64,000 nt of DNA from Cercis canadensis (GCA_003255065.1 QAOA01001274.1:63023-127022), one strand, 5' to 3'; counted from the stretch's first letter, positions 47,973 to 60,751 are shown. The notes: a model not told the origin generated them from the letters alone. A program made the numbers and translations.

Positions 47973-50900
47973 ATGCCGAATTGGGAGGTCAAGAACTGTT
48001 GTGACCACGATCAGGTCGTGTTCCTTGCCTGTGTTGGTGCCTACACCGTTGTAATCCTCGTGGTATAAATTTTTTTACTTCTTTCTCTCTCTCTCTCTCT
48101 CTCTATTTGAAAGAAACCAAGAAACCCACTTTTTGTGTCTGGTTCTTGAGACAGGGAAAGAGACCCAATTTGGGATTTGTAACTTTTGTTTCTTTTAAAT
48201 TCAAAATAATGTCTTTGATTATTCAAATGATAAAAAAAGATATAATTCATGAAGCTACTCCTTCTGTTAGAAATTAGAATGGTTGATAGGTAATGAGGCT
48301 AGAAATGAAAAACCATAGTTGACTTGATTCAACATGGATGATTATATAAATTGAGCATGAGTATACCATCTCTACAGTTGAATTCAATTGGAAAGTTAGA
48401 TAATTTTTACTGAGATAACAAATATTCTCAAATTATTGGTTAATGAAGAATAGGTTGTGAACTGCAATGTGAAGAATATGGAACACTATAAATGCTGTTT
48501 CCATGTCAAACTTTCTAGCTGTTTGTTTGCCTAGAAAATCCGAGATTTACTATGAGAAAAAGGTTTGTTTAAGAGAATCATCCTGAAACATGGCAAATAT
48601 ATATATTTTTTTTCAAATTTTTTGTTTGATTTTTACATCATTTAGTTGTGTAAGTTTGCTGCTATATGGACTGGGTCTAAATTAGTGTATTGGGATGAAA
48701 TAGTAAAAAGGGGTACCGCGTGGCGTGGTTGTGTAAGCTGACTAATATTGTTGACTTGGCAATATACCTCTTCAAAGAGAAATCTTCAGTTTAATTTTGA
48801 TAAATATGTTTCAGCATATTTGAAGTCTACTGATTAAAATAGAGAAGTTTCCTGGAATTTATCTGGCATTAATAAGCGTCAATTTCTTTTTCATCCGTGT
48901 TCTGTTTGATCAAGTCGTTCACTGTGCAACTGTTCTTTTAATCCAAATGCTTTGTTCTGATGGTTATAGCTATGGAGGACTGTGCTACTTACACCTTTTA
49001 AGCTCATCACTGTGTTTCTGCATGAAGCAAGTCATGCAATTGCTTGCATTCTCACTTGTGGTAAGGTAAAACATTGAAGCAGAAATTTATTTTTCTTTGG
49101 TGATACAAGTAGAGAACCTCATTGAATTTGTAAGTTTTCCTTATGATATACGAGTACAAGACTATTTTATCCGAGACTTGCAAGTTTTAGCTTGTTTCTA
49201 CCATGACCTGAATGGGATATCAATATCATCATAAGAAAATAGAAATATGGCTTATAGCTTTTCAATCTCATATTAAAATAAATCCAAGAGTCTCTGGGGG
49301 GTTATTGTTCTTATTGATCCTATATAATCAAGCATGCAGGTACTAGCAACTTGATTTGAATGAGCATATTGAGCTTTGGAGATTCATCGAATGGTCTGGT
49401 TTATTTTGTTGCATTATTAACAGATTAGATCTTTATTTTTCCAACTTACTGATTTTAATAGGGAATGGTTAATCTGGTTTAAGATGGAAAATTTAATTCA
49501 CTTGATCATAAACATTTGATGTTTCGCAAGGATTAACCTATTGTTTCACATCACTGCTCTGAGGAAGAATACTCGGCAACCTGATTCCTATTCAAAGTTA
49601 AAATTCTCTTTCTCTGAAAGTTATTAACTTGTCACTTTTATGGATACATTAGGAGCATTAACACACAGGAATTGGTTAAACTGCCTTCTACTTGCGGAGG
49701 TGAAATTTTAAATCGAGTTTGTGTTAATTAGGATTTAGTAGTGATGCATTATTTTGATTTTGTAAAAGAGTAGTTGCAGAAAGTGAGTATTTAATCTTTT
49801 GACCTTTACAAAGTAATGCTCAATTTGATGCTTATAGAAGTTAGGTACTTTGAATTTTGACACCTTGGGATGGAAGGGTTTACTTAAGATTTACCTACAG
49901 TATGTAAATTGTTGTTTTCCTTTTCTTTATCCTTACTTCTATTTAAAGGTTAAGCCTCAGGTCCATGGTAAATTTTATGAACTCAAAAAGGAAAATAAGA
50001 AAAAAGGAAACATCCAATTGTATTCCATGACAGTCAGTTAATGCTGTGAAATTTTAGTAGTGTTCTGTTTCCCATTTTTTGGGGGGTAACCATCGATTGC
50101 AATCATCCAAGGAGCATATATTGTTATCCCTGTCACTTAATTTCTGGATATTGGAATACTAGCCATTTTGCTCTCATGGCTTCACTAGATTTGGTTACTC
50201 AATTTCTTGCTCATAGCACCTTATCTAACATTAAAGCTTTTGATTCTTTGAACATCATCTTTTGTTTTTTCAATTGTTGTCAGTTAAGATGTTGCATTTC
50301 TCCGCCCATGATATTTAGTTTGCTTGCTCATATCAAGTATATTTTTCCTGAATTACTAATTCATGATAGATCAACACTGCATGCCTTCGATGAAGGCAAC
50401 TTGTATTCTGAATGGTTGCTAATATATTCAGCCATGGATTAATGTCTTCATTTTAGTACTAGAGGCAGGATCTCAGGTGTTGTTATCGTTAAGGTTGAGA
50501 AATTTTAGAACTTTCATTCTGCTGCATGCTTCTTCATAGTTATTTCCTTGTCTTCTGCATGCTGAATCAGAGTTAGTCTGATGCCAACAGGTGGAGGGGA
50601 TCCAGGTTCATGCAAATGAGGGTGGCGTGACACAAACTCGTGGTGGCATATACTGGATAATCTTGCCTGCGGGATGTAATACACTTTTCCCCTCTCAATT
50701 TCCAGTGGTTAAAACGAATTAATTAATGTTTCATGCCACATTACTTGGTTATTTATATCATATATAACCATGATATGACAGGAAAAATGTTTTCAAGTTG
50801 ATTTAAAATCAGTTTCTTATGTATTTACATCTTGTTTTGCTGTCTGAGGAAACAAACAGCAGGAATTTTCTACTGTTGTCTTTTGACATGCGAAGTGTCA

Positions 50901-52332
50901 GCAACCAATGTAAATTTGAAACATAGATTTTCTACACCTTGAATAGACATACACTAACCTTTCTGTGCGTTTGATTTGAATTTGATATGAGCTTCATCTG
51001 AGTTACATTTACAGTTTCTGTGATTGGTTTTGCATCTAGATCTTGGTTCATCATTTTGGGGAATGGCTTTGATACTTGCTTCCACAAATCTCCTCACTGC
51101 AAGAATTGCTGCTGGTTGTTTTATTGTTGCACTGATTGTTGTGCTGTTCATTGCTAAGAATGTAAGACGGTATAGATGCTGAAATGCAACCATATTTGTT
51201 AATCTATTTTAGTATGCTCTTTGTAGCTTGACTTTTTCCTCCTTTTCTGCATCTTGCCACATGTTCTTGTTCATAAAGTGGACACTCCGAGGGCTCTGCA
51301 TTGGTGAGTAATTCTTGTCAAAAAAAAAAAAAAGGAAGAAAGATATTCACAAAAGTTCTCACGTTATTCTTTACCAATAAATGTCAGGATTTATTCTTTT
51401 TATTGCCATAATTTGGCTTCTACAAGAGAAAACAACAGTGCGCATTCTTCGCTATGTCATTCTCTTTATTGGTATGTTCTTGTCCTCTCTTATCTTTACA
51501 ATAAATAATTTGAATTTGCTTCTGGTAGATACTTGTGTCATCTCTTGGGAAAAAAAAAAAGGTAACTAATCTATGATTTGGTTAATTTCAGGTGTGATGA
51601 ACAGTTTGTTTTCTGTTTATGGTATACTTTCTTCACCTTTTTTATTCGTTTTATTTACTTCTCAGATAACAAATCTCTTGATATTCCTATTGTTATATGA
51701 TTTAAATTCATCCGGTGCAGATATATATGATGATCTAATATCTCGAAGAGTCAACTCCAGTGATGCTGAGAAATTCGCAGAAGTTTGTCCCTGCCCTTGT
51801 AATGGGTTTGCATGGGGATTTATTTGGTGAGTTTTTTCATATGGAAAAGCAGTTAAATGCACAAGCAGAAGATGAATTTCTTTCTTTCTTTCATTATTTG
51901 TTTGGCTGAAAGATGCAGATTTTATGGGAGTGAACATTTTTATTACGAAATATTACCTTAAAAACCTGCTAATAATCAAGGACTTCATTTTGCCACTCTG
52001 TAGTTTTGGATTTTGTCATTTAGCTCCTTTTTTATATCTTTAGTTGAATTACTTCAGTAGTAATTTTCATTAAATATTGAGGGAGAATTATTCTATGCTG
52101 ATACAGTTTGACTCATAATCATTAAATTCCATTATATTTTAACAGAAAATATAAAGAGATATCATTATCAAACTACAGACATAAAAAATAAGAATGTGCC
52201 TTATATATATACCACTAGTGATAAACTGAATATAGACCTAATATTTACAGTTTTCTTAACTCTTGCAGGGGAATGATATCATTTGTGTTTCTTTGCGTAT
52301 CTTTGTACTTTGGACTTGTCATATTATCATGA
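47973..52332 (+). CDS. Peptidase M50B-like membrane metalloprotease, 233 aa, nine exons
   Basis: Exons: 47973-48062, 48970-49065, 50591-50675, 51040-51161, 51279-51303, 51388-51471, 51592-51621, 51721-51826 and 52269-52332; total 702 nt, all GT-AG, phases closing exactly. The N-terminus MPNWEVKNCCDHDQVVFLAC leads into a first membrane segment. FLHEASHAIACILTCGK (47-62 region) contains the zinc-binding HExxH at residues 48-52. Further hydrophobic helices are ARIAAGCFIVALIVVLFIAK, GFILFIAIIWLL, ILRYVILFIG and MISFVFLCVSLYFGLVILS. An Asp in NSLFSVYDIYDD (178) may be the third metal ligand. A Cys-rich loop CPCPCNG follows. Plant M50B-like proteins are presumed intramembrane or membrane-embedded peptidases of unknown substrate. 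Each genome usually has one or few copies. CT-rich leader at about 47806-47825. Confidence 0.9.
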
Positions 52333-53420
52333 GGTAAATATGCAGTTCATTCTGTGTATTATGTTTGCTTAAGCATATTTCAATTTTACAAAGGAATTAA
52401 TTGATCAGTTGGATGTAGTCCTCCAGAGTTAATTTGAACATGAAAATCTGTCAATTGTGATCTGTTATTCACTGGTAGAGAATGGTATGTGATCACTTAT
52501 GAAGTTATGATTGAATGTATTCAAGTATCTTCCTTAATCACACACATGCGCATGTGCACACATGCGCGCTTAGAGATAAAGCCACATATGACATATGACA
52601 GATACAGATATTCACACATGCCAGACACATTCACAGTTGCTAGGCAGTTGGTGTGAGAACCAAAATGAGATGGGGAGTTTAGCCGTTTAGGGAAGACATT
52701 GTTTGGTGGTGGAAAGCGATTTTAGGACTTATTTGAAGGCTTATTAGAAAAAAAACCATTTTTGATTTGAGGGTTTTGATAATATGGACCTTATAGAAAC
52801 TATAAGTCAAATTAAGAATGACTTGTATTTTTATAACATGCATGTATAACTTTATGCTAAATTAATTGGCGGAATGGGGCAATCAACATTAAACCCTACA
52901 ATCACTTGGTTGAAGAGGTCTTGATACTATACAGAAAACCACCCAATGCAATAGCTTAAGGTTTGTTTTGTTTTGGATAATTTGCAATAGGAGCTAAAGA
53001 TCATAGCTTTCATAATTTTTTATAGAATTTTTGTGACTGGTAGTTTATGTCTAAGAAGTAAGAACTACTAGTACTGTTTCCTCTCTGATTCATGGATATT
53101 GTAATATAAAAGTCACATGCATTCTCTTAATTTCTATAATAGCTTAAATCTCCTTCACTGCATGTTTTCAGGTTGAGAAAATTGTATTCAAACTGTTTCA
53201 GTATTGCGAAGAGCTTTGGTGGTGCTATTTTGATGCTTTGTATACTGATTCTTGATGCTAGGTGAATTTTTTCCTGGGAGTTTGCTCTATCCATCTTACT
53301 CCTGTGGCCTCATTCTTTGCAGCCATTTCTGGGTTGCTTCATATTTGATAGTTTCTGTACAGGAAATTTGCATACATGTATTGGATTATTGGCAGAGATT
53401 GATTTCTTAATGTAAAAAAT
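52333..53420 (+). other. 3' untranslated region of the M50B-like gene, with a probable intron
   Basis: One base after the stop codon there is a donor (G|GTAAAT at 52334) and a good acceptor (TGTTTTCAG, 53171). An intron 52334-53171 in the 3' UTR is plausible, though the transcript may simply read through. Sequence to about 53420 is not coding. Confidence 0.35.
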
Positions 53421-53999
53421 TGCAATTCAGTTGAAGTATTTTTGAATCTTGAACTCATTCATTCCAGCATGTATATTGAGAAATGAATTTAAATTCGGTA
53501 AGGACCCGTTTATTTTATTTATTTATTTATTTTTTCTGTCGTATCCTGACTTCTCATCTGCAAATGTGTGAAATGGGTGTAAATATAGTAGTGAGAGAAT
53601 CATTATCCTTGGAAACATGACAACCCTTAGAAATGGAATTGGAGACGATAAAAAAACTGAAGAGCAAAGGAACTTGGAGTGCAAAACTGAACAAAAAAAA
53701 TATCAGTTTTGAGCGGAAGGTGCTTTTCAAGAAAGTGCTTATTGGACGAGCTGATGTGATTAAAATTATGTGGTTATTATTACTTTTTATATATAATTAT
53801 TCTGTTTATATTTAAACATTATTATTACATATTAAATAAAATTAATACATATTTTATACAAGTTAATTACATATATGAAAAAAATAATTACATAAAGTCG
53901 ATGGGGTGTGGTAACCACCTATACAAAAGCACTTGCCTTCCGCACTAAATTGGAATTTATATTCCAGTTTCACACCAATAAGTTCCCAATACTAAATTG
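53421..53999. other. A+T-rich intergenic
   Basis: No gene supported; a TTTA run lies at 53511-53532. A 60-residue open frame at 53633 has no recognisable features. Confidence 0.5.
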
Positions 54000-54478
54000 T
54001 GTGACTGTTGATGAATATGATAGAAAGCTCCCTCGTGCACTGATAAGAAGCTCATCCACAATCCCTTGCTCGGAGAGTTGTTCACCGAGTTGGTTCACCA
54101 CCATCAGTTGTTCACCAAGCAACCTTGGTCTTAGATTCTTTCATCTTCAGCATCTTGAATCTGTATGGTTCTTGGACTGTCTCTCGAGACTCTTCTTGCA
54201 GCTTATCCCATGCTTGCTTTGCTGTTTTTAGTTTCATGATTCTTGTGAAGATTTTATCTGATAAAAATGAATGGATAGCAATCATGGTATTGTATTCTTT
54301 GGCACGCATCTCATTATGCATCTTGATTTGGAGGTAGAGAAGTTGGCTGTCTTCCTATATCTACTATTTTCCACAAATCAAATGCTCTCAAGTATGCTTT
54401 CATTTTCACCGCCTAAATTACGTAATTTTCTCTTTTGAAAGCTGGTGGAGATGATGCAGAATGATTGTTTGAAGCCAT
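54000..54478 (-). mobile_element. Copia retrotransposon gag remnant (5' end)
   Basis: From the ATG at 54478 the minus strand reads MASNNHSASSPPAFKRENYV with a stop where the conserved Trp should be, then VKMKAYLRAFDLW. After frame changes it reads SDKIFTRIMKLKTAKQAWDK LQEE. These are the start and UBN2-type core of plant Copia gag. Multiple stops and shifts show it is dead. It lies directly inside the primer-binding site and LTR end at 54586-54601. Confidence 0.75.
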
Positions 54479-54585
54479 GGATATACTCTCAGTTTTTGGA
54501 CGTATCTAGGATGGGAAGCCTTACGAGTTTTCTCTCTTTAATAACAATTGGTTTTGTCTCTAAACTCAACCATCAAAGATCATTT

Positions 54586-54600
54586 AGAGCTTTGGTACCA
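54586..54600 (-). other. Copia primer-binding site (decayed)
   Basis: The minus strand reads TGGTACCAAAGCTCT next to an LTR end ...TTCTAATA. This is a mutated form of the initiator-Met-tRNA primer site TGGTATCAGAGC. The remaining LTR extends from 54601 to the right for an undefined distance, perhaps a few hundred bases. Confidence 0.6.
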
Positions 54601-55504
54601 TATTAGAATTTCGAAGGAAGGCTTAGAGGAAGAAGAGCAGAATAAACTTAAAGCATAAAGCTAAATGCATAAACTAGTTCTTACTCTTCTTACATTCTCA
54701 TTTAGTTCAGCTGCTATGCATACACAAAATACAATAGTAAAAGGCTATAGTAGCCCATAACTAATCAATACCAAACTCTAACAACTATTTCAGACTTAAC
54801 CCTCAAAATAAGGGTCATCACAAACTAACAACTAAACCTTAAGACTTACTGCAGATTTCTTGTATAATTACAACATCAGAACCTTACCCCTAAACCAGAA
54901 AACTATATCAGAATCTTTTTAGCATAACAAAATAAAAATAACTTCCTAGCTTAACATAGGTAAAAAAATCTTATAGTTTTAACACAAGCTCTATTTAAAT
55001 TTCTCTTATAAGTACTGCCTCACCTTATCAGAGATTCTCTCAATTATACTTCGGAACGGGTCCATCATAATCGGAAATGAATAAAAAATATCTGTAGTAC
55101 TCAGTTATGCTCTGTGTAAGAATAAACAGATAACTCATAAAGTTAAATACATTTAAAAAATTAAAGCCCAAAATTCTGAATTTGTTGGTACTCAAAGCGT
55201 ACAAACAATGAATATCAAGGAAACCACCATTAAGTTTCAAAACCTAACTGCCATTTATTGCCCAAGTAATGCAGTAAATCCGACTTCTACTGAGCTTACA
55301 CTTAAAAAAAATTTAGCTGCTGAAGCGAAGTCAAAACAAAAAATTTGCATTTGAATATCCCTGCAGCATTCGAATGTCCACAAAATATCCTTCTCATGAG
55401 GCATGGGATGGTTAACTTGGTGCGAATATTGAGCAATACTGATGTTGGGACAAACTATATTGATCAAATCGAACCATTTTGACTAACTAGTAGAGAACCA
55501 GAAG

Positions 55505-55590
55505 CAAGCCTTCAAGCTCCCCCAAATCTTCCAACGTTCTAGCACATTATTCTTGAACATTGGAAGCATTTGAGGGAGCTTGGAGAGTTC
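55505..55590 (-). ncRNA. MIR477-like precursor hairpin 1
   Basis: 55513-55542 and 55552-55582 form a near-perfect stem of about 30 bp with two mismatches, one bulged base and a loop of about 9 nt. On the minus strand the 5' arm (55580-55560) carries CTCCCTCAAATGCTTCCAA, close to mature miR477 of poplar and grape (core CTCCCTCA(G/A)AGGCTTCCAA). The star arm lies at about 55534-55514. miR477 is a 21-22-nt plant miRNA absent from Arabidopsis; GRAS, NAC and phenylalanine ammonia-lyase mRNAs have been reported as targets in other plants. A related hairpin lies 320 bp upstream on the same strand, so the two could share one primary transcript. The family match is from memory and the mature ends are inferred. 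Confidence 0.7.
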
Positions 55591-55834
55591 TTCAAACTTT
55601 GTGACTTCCATTTGTCTCTCCTTTATTTCTTGTTTCGGTCATCCATGATTTTTATCTCGGAAAGTAGAAGCATTCCTATAGATTACTCTTTTCCTCACAA
55701 TGCACATGCATTTGTGTAAAAATATTTTGGAAGCATAGATCTTGCTTCCTTTATTTTATTTAGCAAAAGGAATTCTGTAAGAAAATGACTATATATATAT
55801 TGATAAAATTGAACTAGCTAATAACCAGAAGTAA

Positions 55835-55920
55835 GCCTTCAAGTTCCCCGGAAAACTTCCAACATTCTAGCTTATACTTAATATGTAGATCATACTGGAA
55901 GCCTTCGAGGAAACTTGGAG
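55835..55920 (-). ncRNA. MIR477-like precursor hairpin 2
   Basis: The arms at 55840-55866 and 55891-55917 pair over about 27 positions with several mismatches and G-U pairs, around a 24-nt loop. The minus-strand 5' arm (55915-55895) carries TTTCCTCGAAGGCTTCCAG, again like miR477. Flanks are shared with hairpin 1 ('aaccagaagcaagccttcaa' versus 'aaccagaagtaagccttcaa'; 'cttggagagttcttca' in both). The pair therefore arose by local duplication. Pairing is poorer than in hairpin 1, so this copy may be processed less efficiently. Confidence 0.6.
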
Positions 55921-55939
55921 AGTTCTTCAGTCAGACAAT

Positions 55940-58900
55940 ATTTCTATCTCACTTTGCCTTATGTGAAATTATTCAAGCTCTATAATTAGGTTTATATAGG
56001 CATGATTGGTGCATGTCTCAGAAACAGATCGAATCTTGGGTCCATATTCCGTACTAAAACTTATTTTCTTTATGTCCTTAGATTCGGTTTTCCATCCTCT
56101 GAGTTATGCTTTTGTTTTCCTTCTTTTTATCATGATAAGTTGAAGCTTATTCCACAAAATTTAGGATAGTATATGAAAGCAATATGGAAACAGAATAAAT
56201 GAAACTACGGGCATGAAAGTTTGCAGATATAGCATAAGACCAAATTGCGTAGTGAATGGAACTGAAGCGGCCAACTTTCTCACTCCATTCATAACAATAG
56301 TTTTAATCTTGGATTTGAGACTGAAATGGCATAAAATTTGTAGTTATACCCTTCTACTAATTTACTCTGATCTTTTATTATGATTGAGGATAATATGGTG
56401 ATTGTGAACATACAAATTTTCATCCCTACTTTCCCTTCTACTAAACGAGAGCAACAAATTAATATGTAAACCAAAAGAAAGGAACACATTATCAATTTTA
56501 GGGTTTTATTTTTCATACATTAGGATGGAATTAAAAAATACACAAGTGTTATTTTTCTTATATATTCTTTGCAAGTTTTTAATTTTGATTCATCGACAGT
56601 GTAAAGACTTTTATTGTGTGCTGCTGTATATTAAAAAAGTGTTAATTTTAGTAATGTCATTTGTTTGGTTTAGTGATAGGGTATTATCAAATTTAAACTA
56701 TATCTTTTAAATAAGAATTACATTATCAATATTGACAAAACGGGTATTACTGATGTTGCCACTATTATTTCATTTGAAGAGCTTGAATCTGGAATCAGAT
56801 GATAATCGAATCAAATTTAAATTTGTCGTTCTTGATCAATGTCAAACTCTAGATTTGATACATCGCATCATTTTGTATAAAGATCAAGATTTGAAGTTTA
56901 GAAGAAAAAATTCAATAATTAAGATCAAATGACACGTTCCTAGATTATGCTGAGAACTCAAAAAAGAAACGATCTTCCTAGAATATATGCTAGTTGTTAA
57001 TCATGGGTGACTTATTCTGCATGACAAGAGTCAAGATGCAAAAGCCTAAGACCCCAAAGCCACTTGTTATGCTGTTTTTGATAAGAGTACCTTTAATGGA
57101 TGCTATCACTCTACCATTAGAATGTCTAATGCATGTATATATTGCTGATAGCCCCATTTCGTCAATCTATGGCTTCAAGTGCTGACATAAATTATTATAA
57201 TTGTACCTTATTTAATGGTAAAGGCACAGTATTGTTATTTGCATGGGCCATTTCTATGGTGCAAATATTAATGTTCTACTTTAAAAACATAAGATTATAC
57301 CGTTAGATTGTAGATTTCTTTTAGGGAAAAATGAGGAAACATAGGTGGTATCTATAGAACATTGGACATAGTTGATAGAGTGTGTTATTTACCTAAGTAT
57401 TCAACTAACTAAATGAGTCATGGCCAATAAAACCAAAAAAACTGACTAAAGGAGTATAGTTCATGGACTTGATAGAGAAAAAGCTACTAGTACAACTAAT
57501 ATTTCACCAAGTACCATAAAGAGGACTTGATCCAAAGTTTTAAGTGGGGAGAATGAACACTTGCACACCTTTTTTTTTTGTGTGGTTATATGGCAATATG
57601 AATATTCAAATCTTTACCTTCAACAAACTATTCCAACCTCTCACTACTAGATCATACATGTTTAGCGCTCTTACAACTTGACAACAACAATTTGTGGATT
57701 GTTGTAGATTTCAATACTGGCCATTAGATGGAAAGATAATGACTGTTCATCATCAATGGGGCAACCAACCATGAGGTTGACTTTATTTCCAAGTTCTAAA
57801 TGCGTCCTCTGACTTTATTTTGTCGGCAGAGGTTGACTTTAACTTCTCTAGAGCAGTAATGCATAATGGTTTCGATGCGTCGCTTTCCAATTAAAACGAT
57901 TTCAATAAAGATCTTTGCAATATGATTAGGAATCTGTTAGTGCAAGAAGATATGGCTGTATGAAGATTCAAAGCTATTTTGTGCCTGATGGCTGATTCGA
58001 ATATTTAATCAAGCATTGAAGATAAATAATGATAGAGAGGTTCGTAACTTCTATTGCAAGTTTCTTACTTGATAAAATGAGCTTGCAGAGTTTTGTGCAC
58101 ATCATATTAACATAGTTGGGATTCGAATCATTTTAAATAGAAACGTGCAAGATAACTGCGAAAAAGAAAGGGATAAGAATGAACTCACTTTGTTTGTATG
58201 CCATGTCCAATTTGGTTTAGGATTCTTGGATTCACTTAGGTGTTGATTTTGCAGAAAGCTATTCTTCAATTAGTGCTTTCTAGTTGTCAAACATGATTCG
58301 TCCACCAAAAAAAAAGAAGTTGTCGCATGCTAAATTGGATTTTATCTCAAAGTGTACCATCATGGTAGGTTTGAGGAAAATTTCTGTGGTAGGCTGTATC
58401 ATATGATGGATGAATATAATAAAGATGATCTATCATATAGACCAACAAATTAAAACATATCTTTATATTCAAGTTAATATAAGAACGGGGTTCAGGTTCT
58501 TGTGAAAAGTTTGAGGTCTTATGTTTGAATCTTGAGACCCCATATTTTCAATTAAAAAATCTAACTCTGTCAATCACGATGTCCAATAAATGAGATGATT
58601 AAGTATGATAATAAAGTGAGATATACTTGCATACTGGCAGTGGCAAGCTTTGAAAATGGTTATGATAAAGCAGTAAATAACAAGAGATATAAAACGTTTG
58701 ATAAAGCAGTAAGAAAATTAAAGAGTAGCACTTCACTGTTATTGTAAACCTAGGAAAATAGTTAGATACATCTAAGCTATATATCTACTCTAAGTCTAGT
58801 CCTCAATCCCCACATGTCATAAGAATGCAGATTACGAACTGAAGAATGTATATTCTAATATGGTCCTAACCTTAGCAAGAAGGTTGTGACATATATATAT

Positions 58901-59870
58901 ATATATCCAGTTGAATTTTTCTTCATAACGTGAATCCCAGCAGAATTTGTTATTATTTATTTTAATAAATTTATTATTTATATTTTAATATAACTTAATA
59001 ATATAAATTATTTATTATTTACAATAAATAGTATATATCTTAACAATATAATAATATTTAGTAGCTTTATCCTATCCCTGTTCAAACTTATCTAATCATT
59101 TTTCTTAGGATTAGTTATTCTGTTGGCGACCAGATAAAAAGAGTCAATAGGATAACTTTATCTTATCTTATTGATCCATCAAACTTTAAATAATGACAGG
59201 ATAACATAACTTATCTTATCGATCCATCTAACATTACATAATAGAGAATAAACATCACTATATAATTTCCAACTCATGAAGGTTCTTTGAATGATCAAAT
59301 GAGGCTTTTAATTAATAGTTTACCCATTGTTTTTTACGTAACTAATGTCTCAATGATATGAAAGTGTTCGGCTGTTCGCTTCTAATCGGTATATGGATGA
59401 CGAAAAAATAAGTTTTTGGGATAAAGATCTTAACTTTTATTAATCCATGTATTGAAAGAAAAAAAAAAAAGGAAAAATAATTTTGAATCACAAGATATTT
59501 TCCATGATTCTAAAATAACTTTACCAATCATAACTTCCGAACCATAAGTGTATCAAATTGTGGCTATCCAAATCTTGCTTTCTGAATAAATGCATATGCA
59601 ACGCACCCTTTGAAAGCATAGCCCGATGAAAAATCTAGAGAAAGAAAATCATCTAAATTTTAATTTTGGTATTAATTTTTTTTTGACACTTTATGCTTTC
59701 AACGTAAGCATCTCCCCTGGTTATCACCAAAAGGCACGACTATTAGAATGACTTTGATAAGCATACAAGTTGGTGTCATGGAGAAGTGATGTGCGTAATT
59801 TAATCTAAATTTTGTATGTGTCCTTTGGACACAGATTATGGGTGCATCATAAACTGTGTTATAGCGAGTA
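55940..59870. other. Gene-poor intergenic
   Basis: No supported gene. 57690-57730 reads LWIVVDFNTGH before a stop, vaguely like a LINE endonuclease motif; 58490-58560 has a SINE-like 'ggtcttatgtttgaatcttg'. Open frames at 56525-57185 have no recognisable family. Confidence 0.45.
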
Positions 59871-59871
59871 G

Positions 59872-59880
59872 TATAAATTA
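59872..59880 (+). promoter_or_regulatory. Candidate TATA box of the 59944 frame
   Basis: tataaatta lies 64 bp before the ATG at 59944, a plausible distance for a short plant leader. A second A/T motif, tataaaag, is at 59903. Confidence 0.35.
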
Positions 59881-59943
59881 GGGAGGCTATTATCAGCAAC
59901 GATATAAAAGAAAGAGAGAAAATAAGTCATAAAAAAGAAAACT

Positions 59944-60210
59944 ATGAGAGGAGAAGGCATTATGATGGGGGTGATGTTTGCAGTAGTAATTCAGGCACCA
60001 TGTGATCTCTCTGTCTTTGCCTTTGACTTGTCATCTCCCTTCTCATCTGGTTCTGATGGTGGTCACCTTCATCTTCCTCGTGCATCTCGTATAACGCATA
60101 AAGATGATAGTTTAAAGAGTGCACCGTCTTCTGATGAAAGAAAAGTAAACGAGTGCAAAGAGAAATGTGAAAGGGAATCTCAGAAAAAGAGAGGCTTTTC
60201 TTCCTGCTGA
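59944..60210 (+). CDS. Putative small secreted peptide precursor, 88 aa
   Basis: The ATG at 59944 follows a TATA-like box and an A-rich leader. The product starts MRGEGIMMGVMFAVVIQAPC, a hydrophobic stretch that could act as a signal peptide. It continues into a Ser/Gly/His-rich spacer and ends in a charged tail with ECKEKCERES and a C-terminal SSC. No known family recognised. The ordering (hydrophobic start, variable middle, short Cys-containing tail) is that of plant peptide precursors, but chance is possible at this length. A separate cysteine-rich exon lies 440 bp downstream on the opposite strand. Confidence 0.35.
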   Translation: MRGEGIMMGVMFAVVIQAPCDLSVFAFDLSSPFSSGSDGGHLHLPRASRITHKDDSLKSAPSSDERKVNECKEKCERESQKKRGFSSC

Positions 60211-60645
60211 GTTATGTATAAAAGGGTTTTAGATAAATGGTATATATGCATGGTGCTTCTGTCCTGTTTACACTTTCCCAATTGCCCTACTCTCGGCCTT
60301 TTTAGTTTCTTATTAAAAATAGTTAATAACCATAAAGTGTCAAAAAGAAATTTAATACCAAAACTATTTTTTTTTTCTAATTGAAAGCTAATTAGAAAGA
60401 GAAGAGAAGAGAAGATCAAATGTCTTGTGGTCGAGTAATATTGAGATTATTCTAAGAATTTATGGGTTATGAGTTGCAATAGTACTGATGCATTTATTTA
60501 AGAGCAATTATAACCCATCCCAAAGGAATATTACAATTCAGTTCACAAACCTTAGTACCTAAAAGAAAACAATAATAATTGATCACATAGAGACTAGGGG
60601 TGCCGTTGCCATTATCAAAGCTTTGACACCATCTGCTATATTGCC

Positions 60646-60751
60646 TTAATGCTTTTTCCCTTTGCATTCATGATTGCACTGCAGATCGCAGCACTCAGGG
60701 CTCCCATACGGCATTAAGAGGCATGCCTTAAGGCACTTGTTATAACAGTCA
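60646..60751 (-). CDS. Cysteine-rich (thionin-like-pattern) terminal exon, partial
   Basis: After an acceptor (GACTTAG|T) at 60752 the minus strand reads DCYNKCLKACLLMPYGSPEC, then CDLQCNHECKGKKH and TAA at 60646-60648. Seven cysteines in 34 residues with C-x3-C-x3-C...C-C-x3-C-x3-C spacing resemble the mature part of small plant secreted defence-type peptides (thionin-like or related). The first exon, expected to code a signal peptide, would lie in or beyond the unsequenced gap at 60774-60856. The protein family is not certain, and function is inferred only from the cysteine pattern. Confidence 0.4.

Noticed and set aside
55040-55467. Two short minus-strand open frames, 66 and 70 codons
   Set aside because: No recognisable family; beside decayed Copia DNA and the miRNA hairpins.
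57690-57780. LINE endonuclease-like LWIVVDFN motif
   Set aside because: Only about ten residues before a stop; too weak to call.
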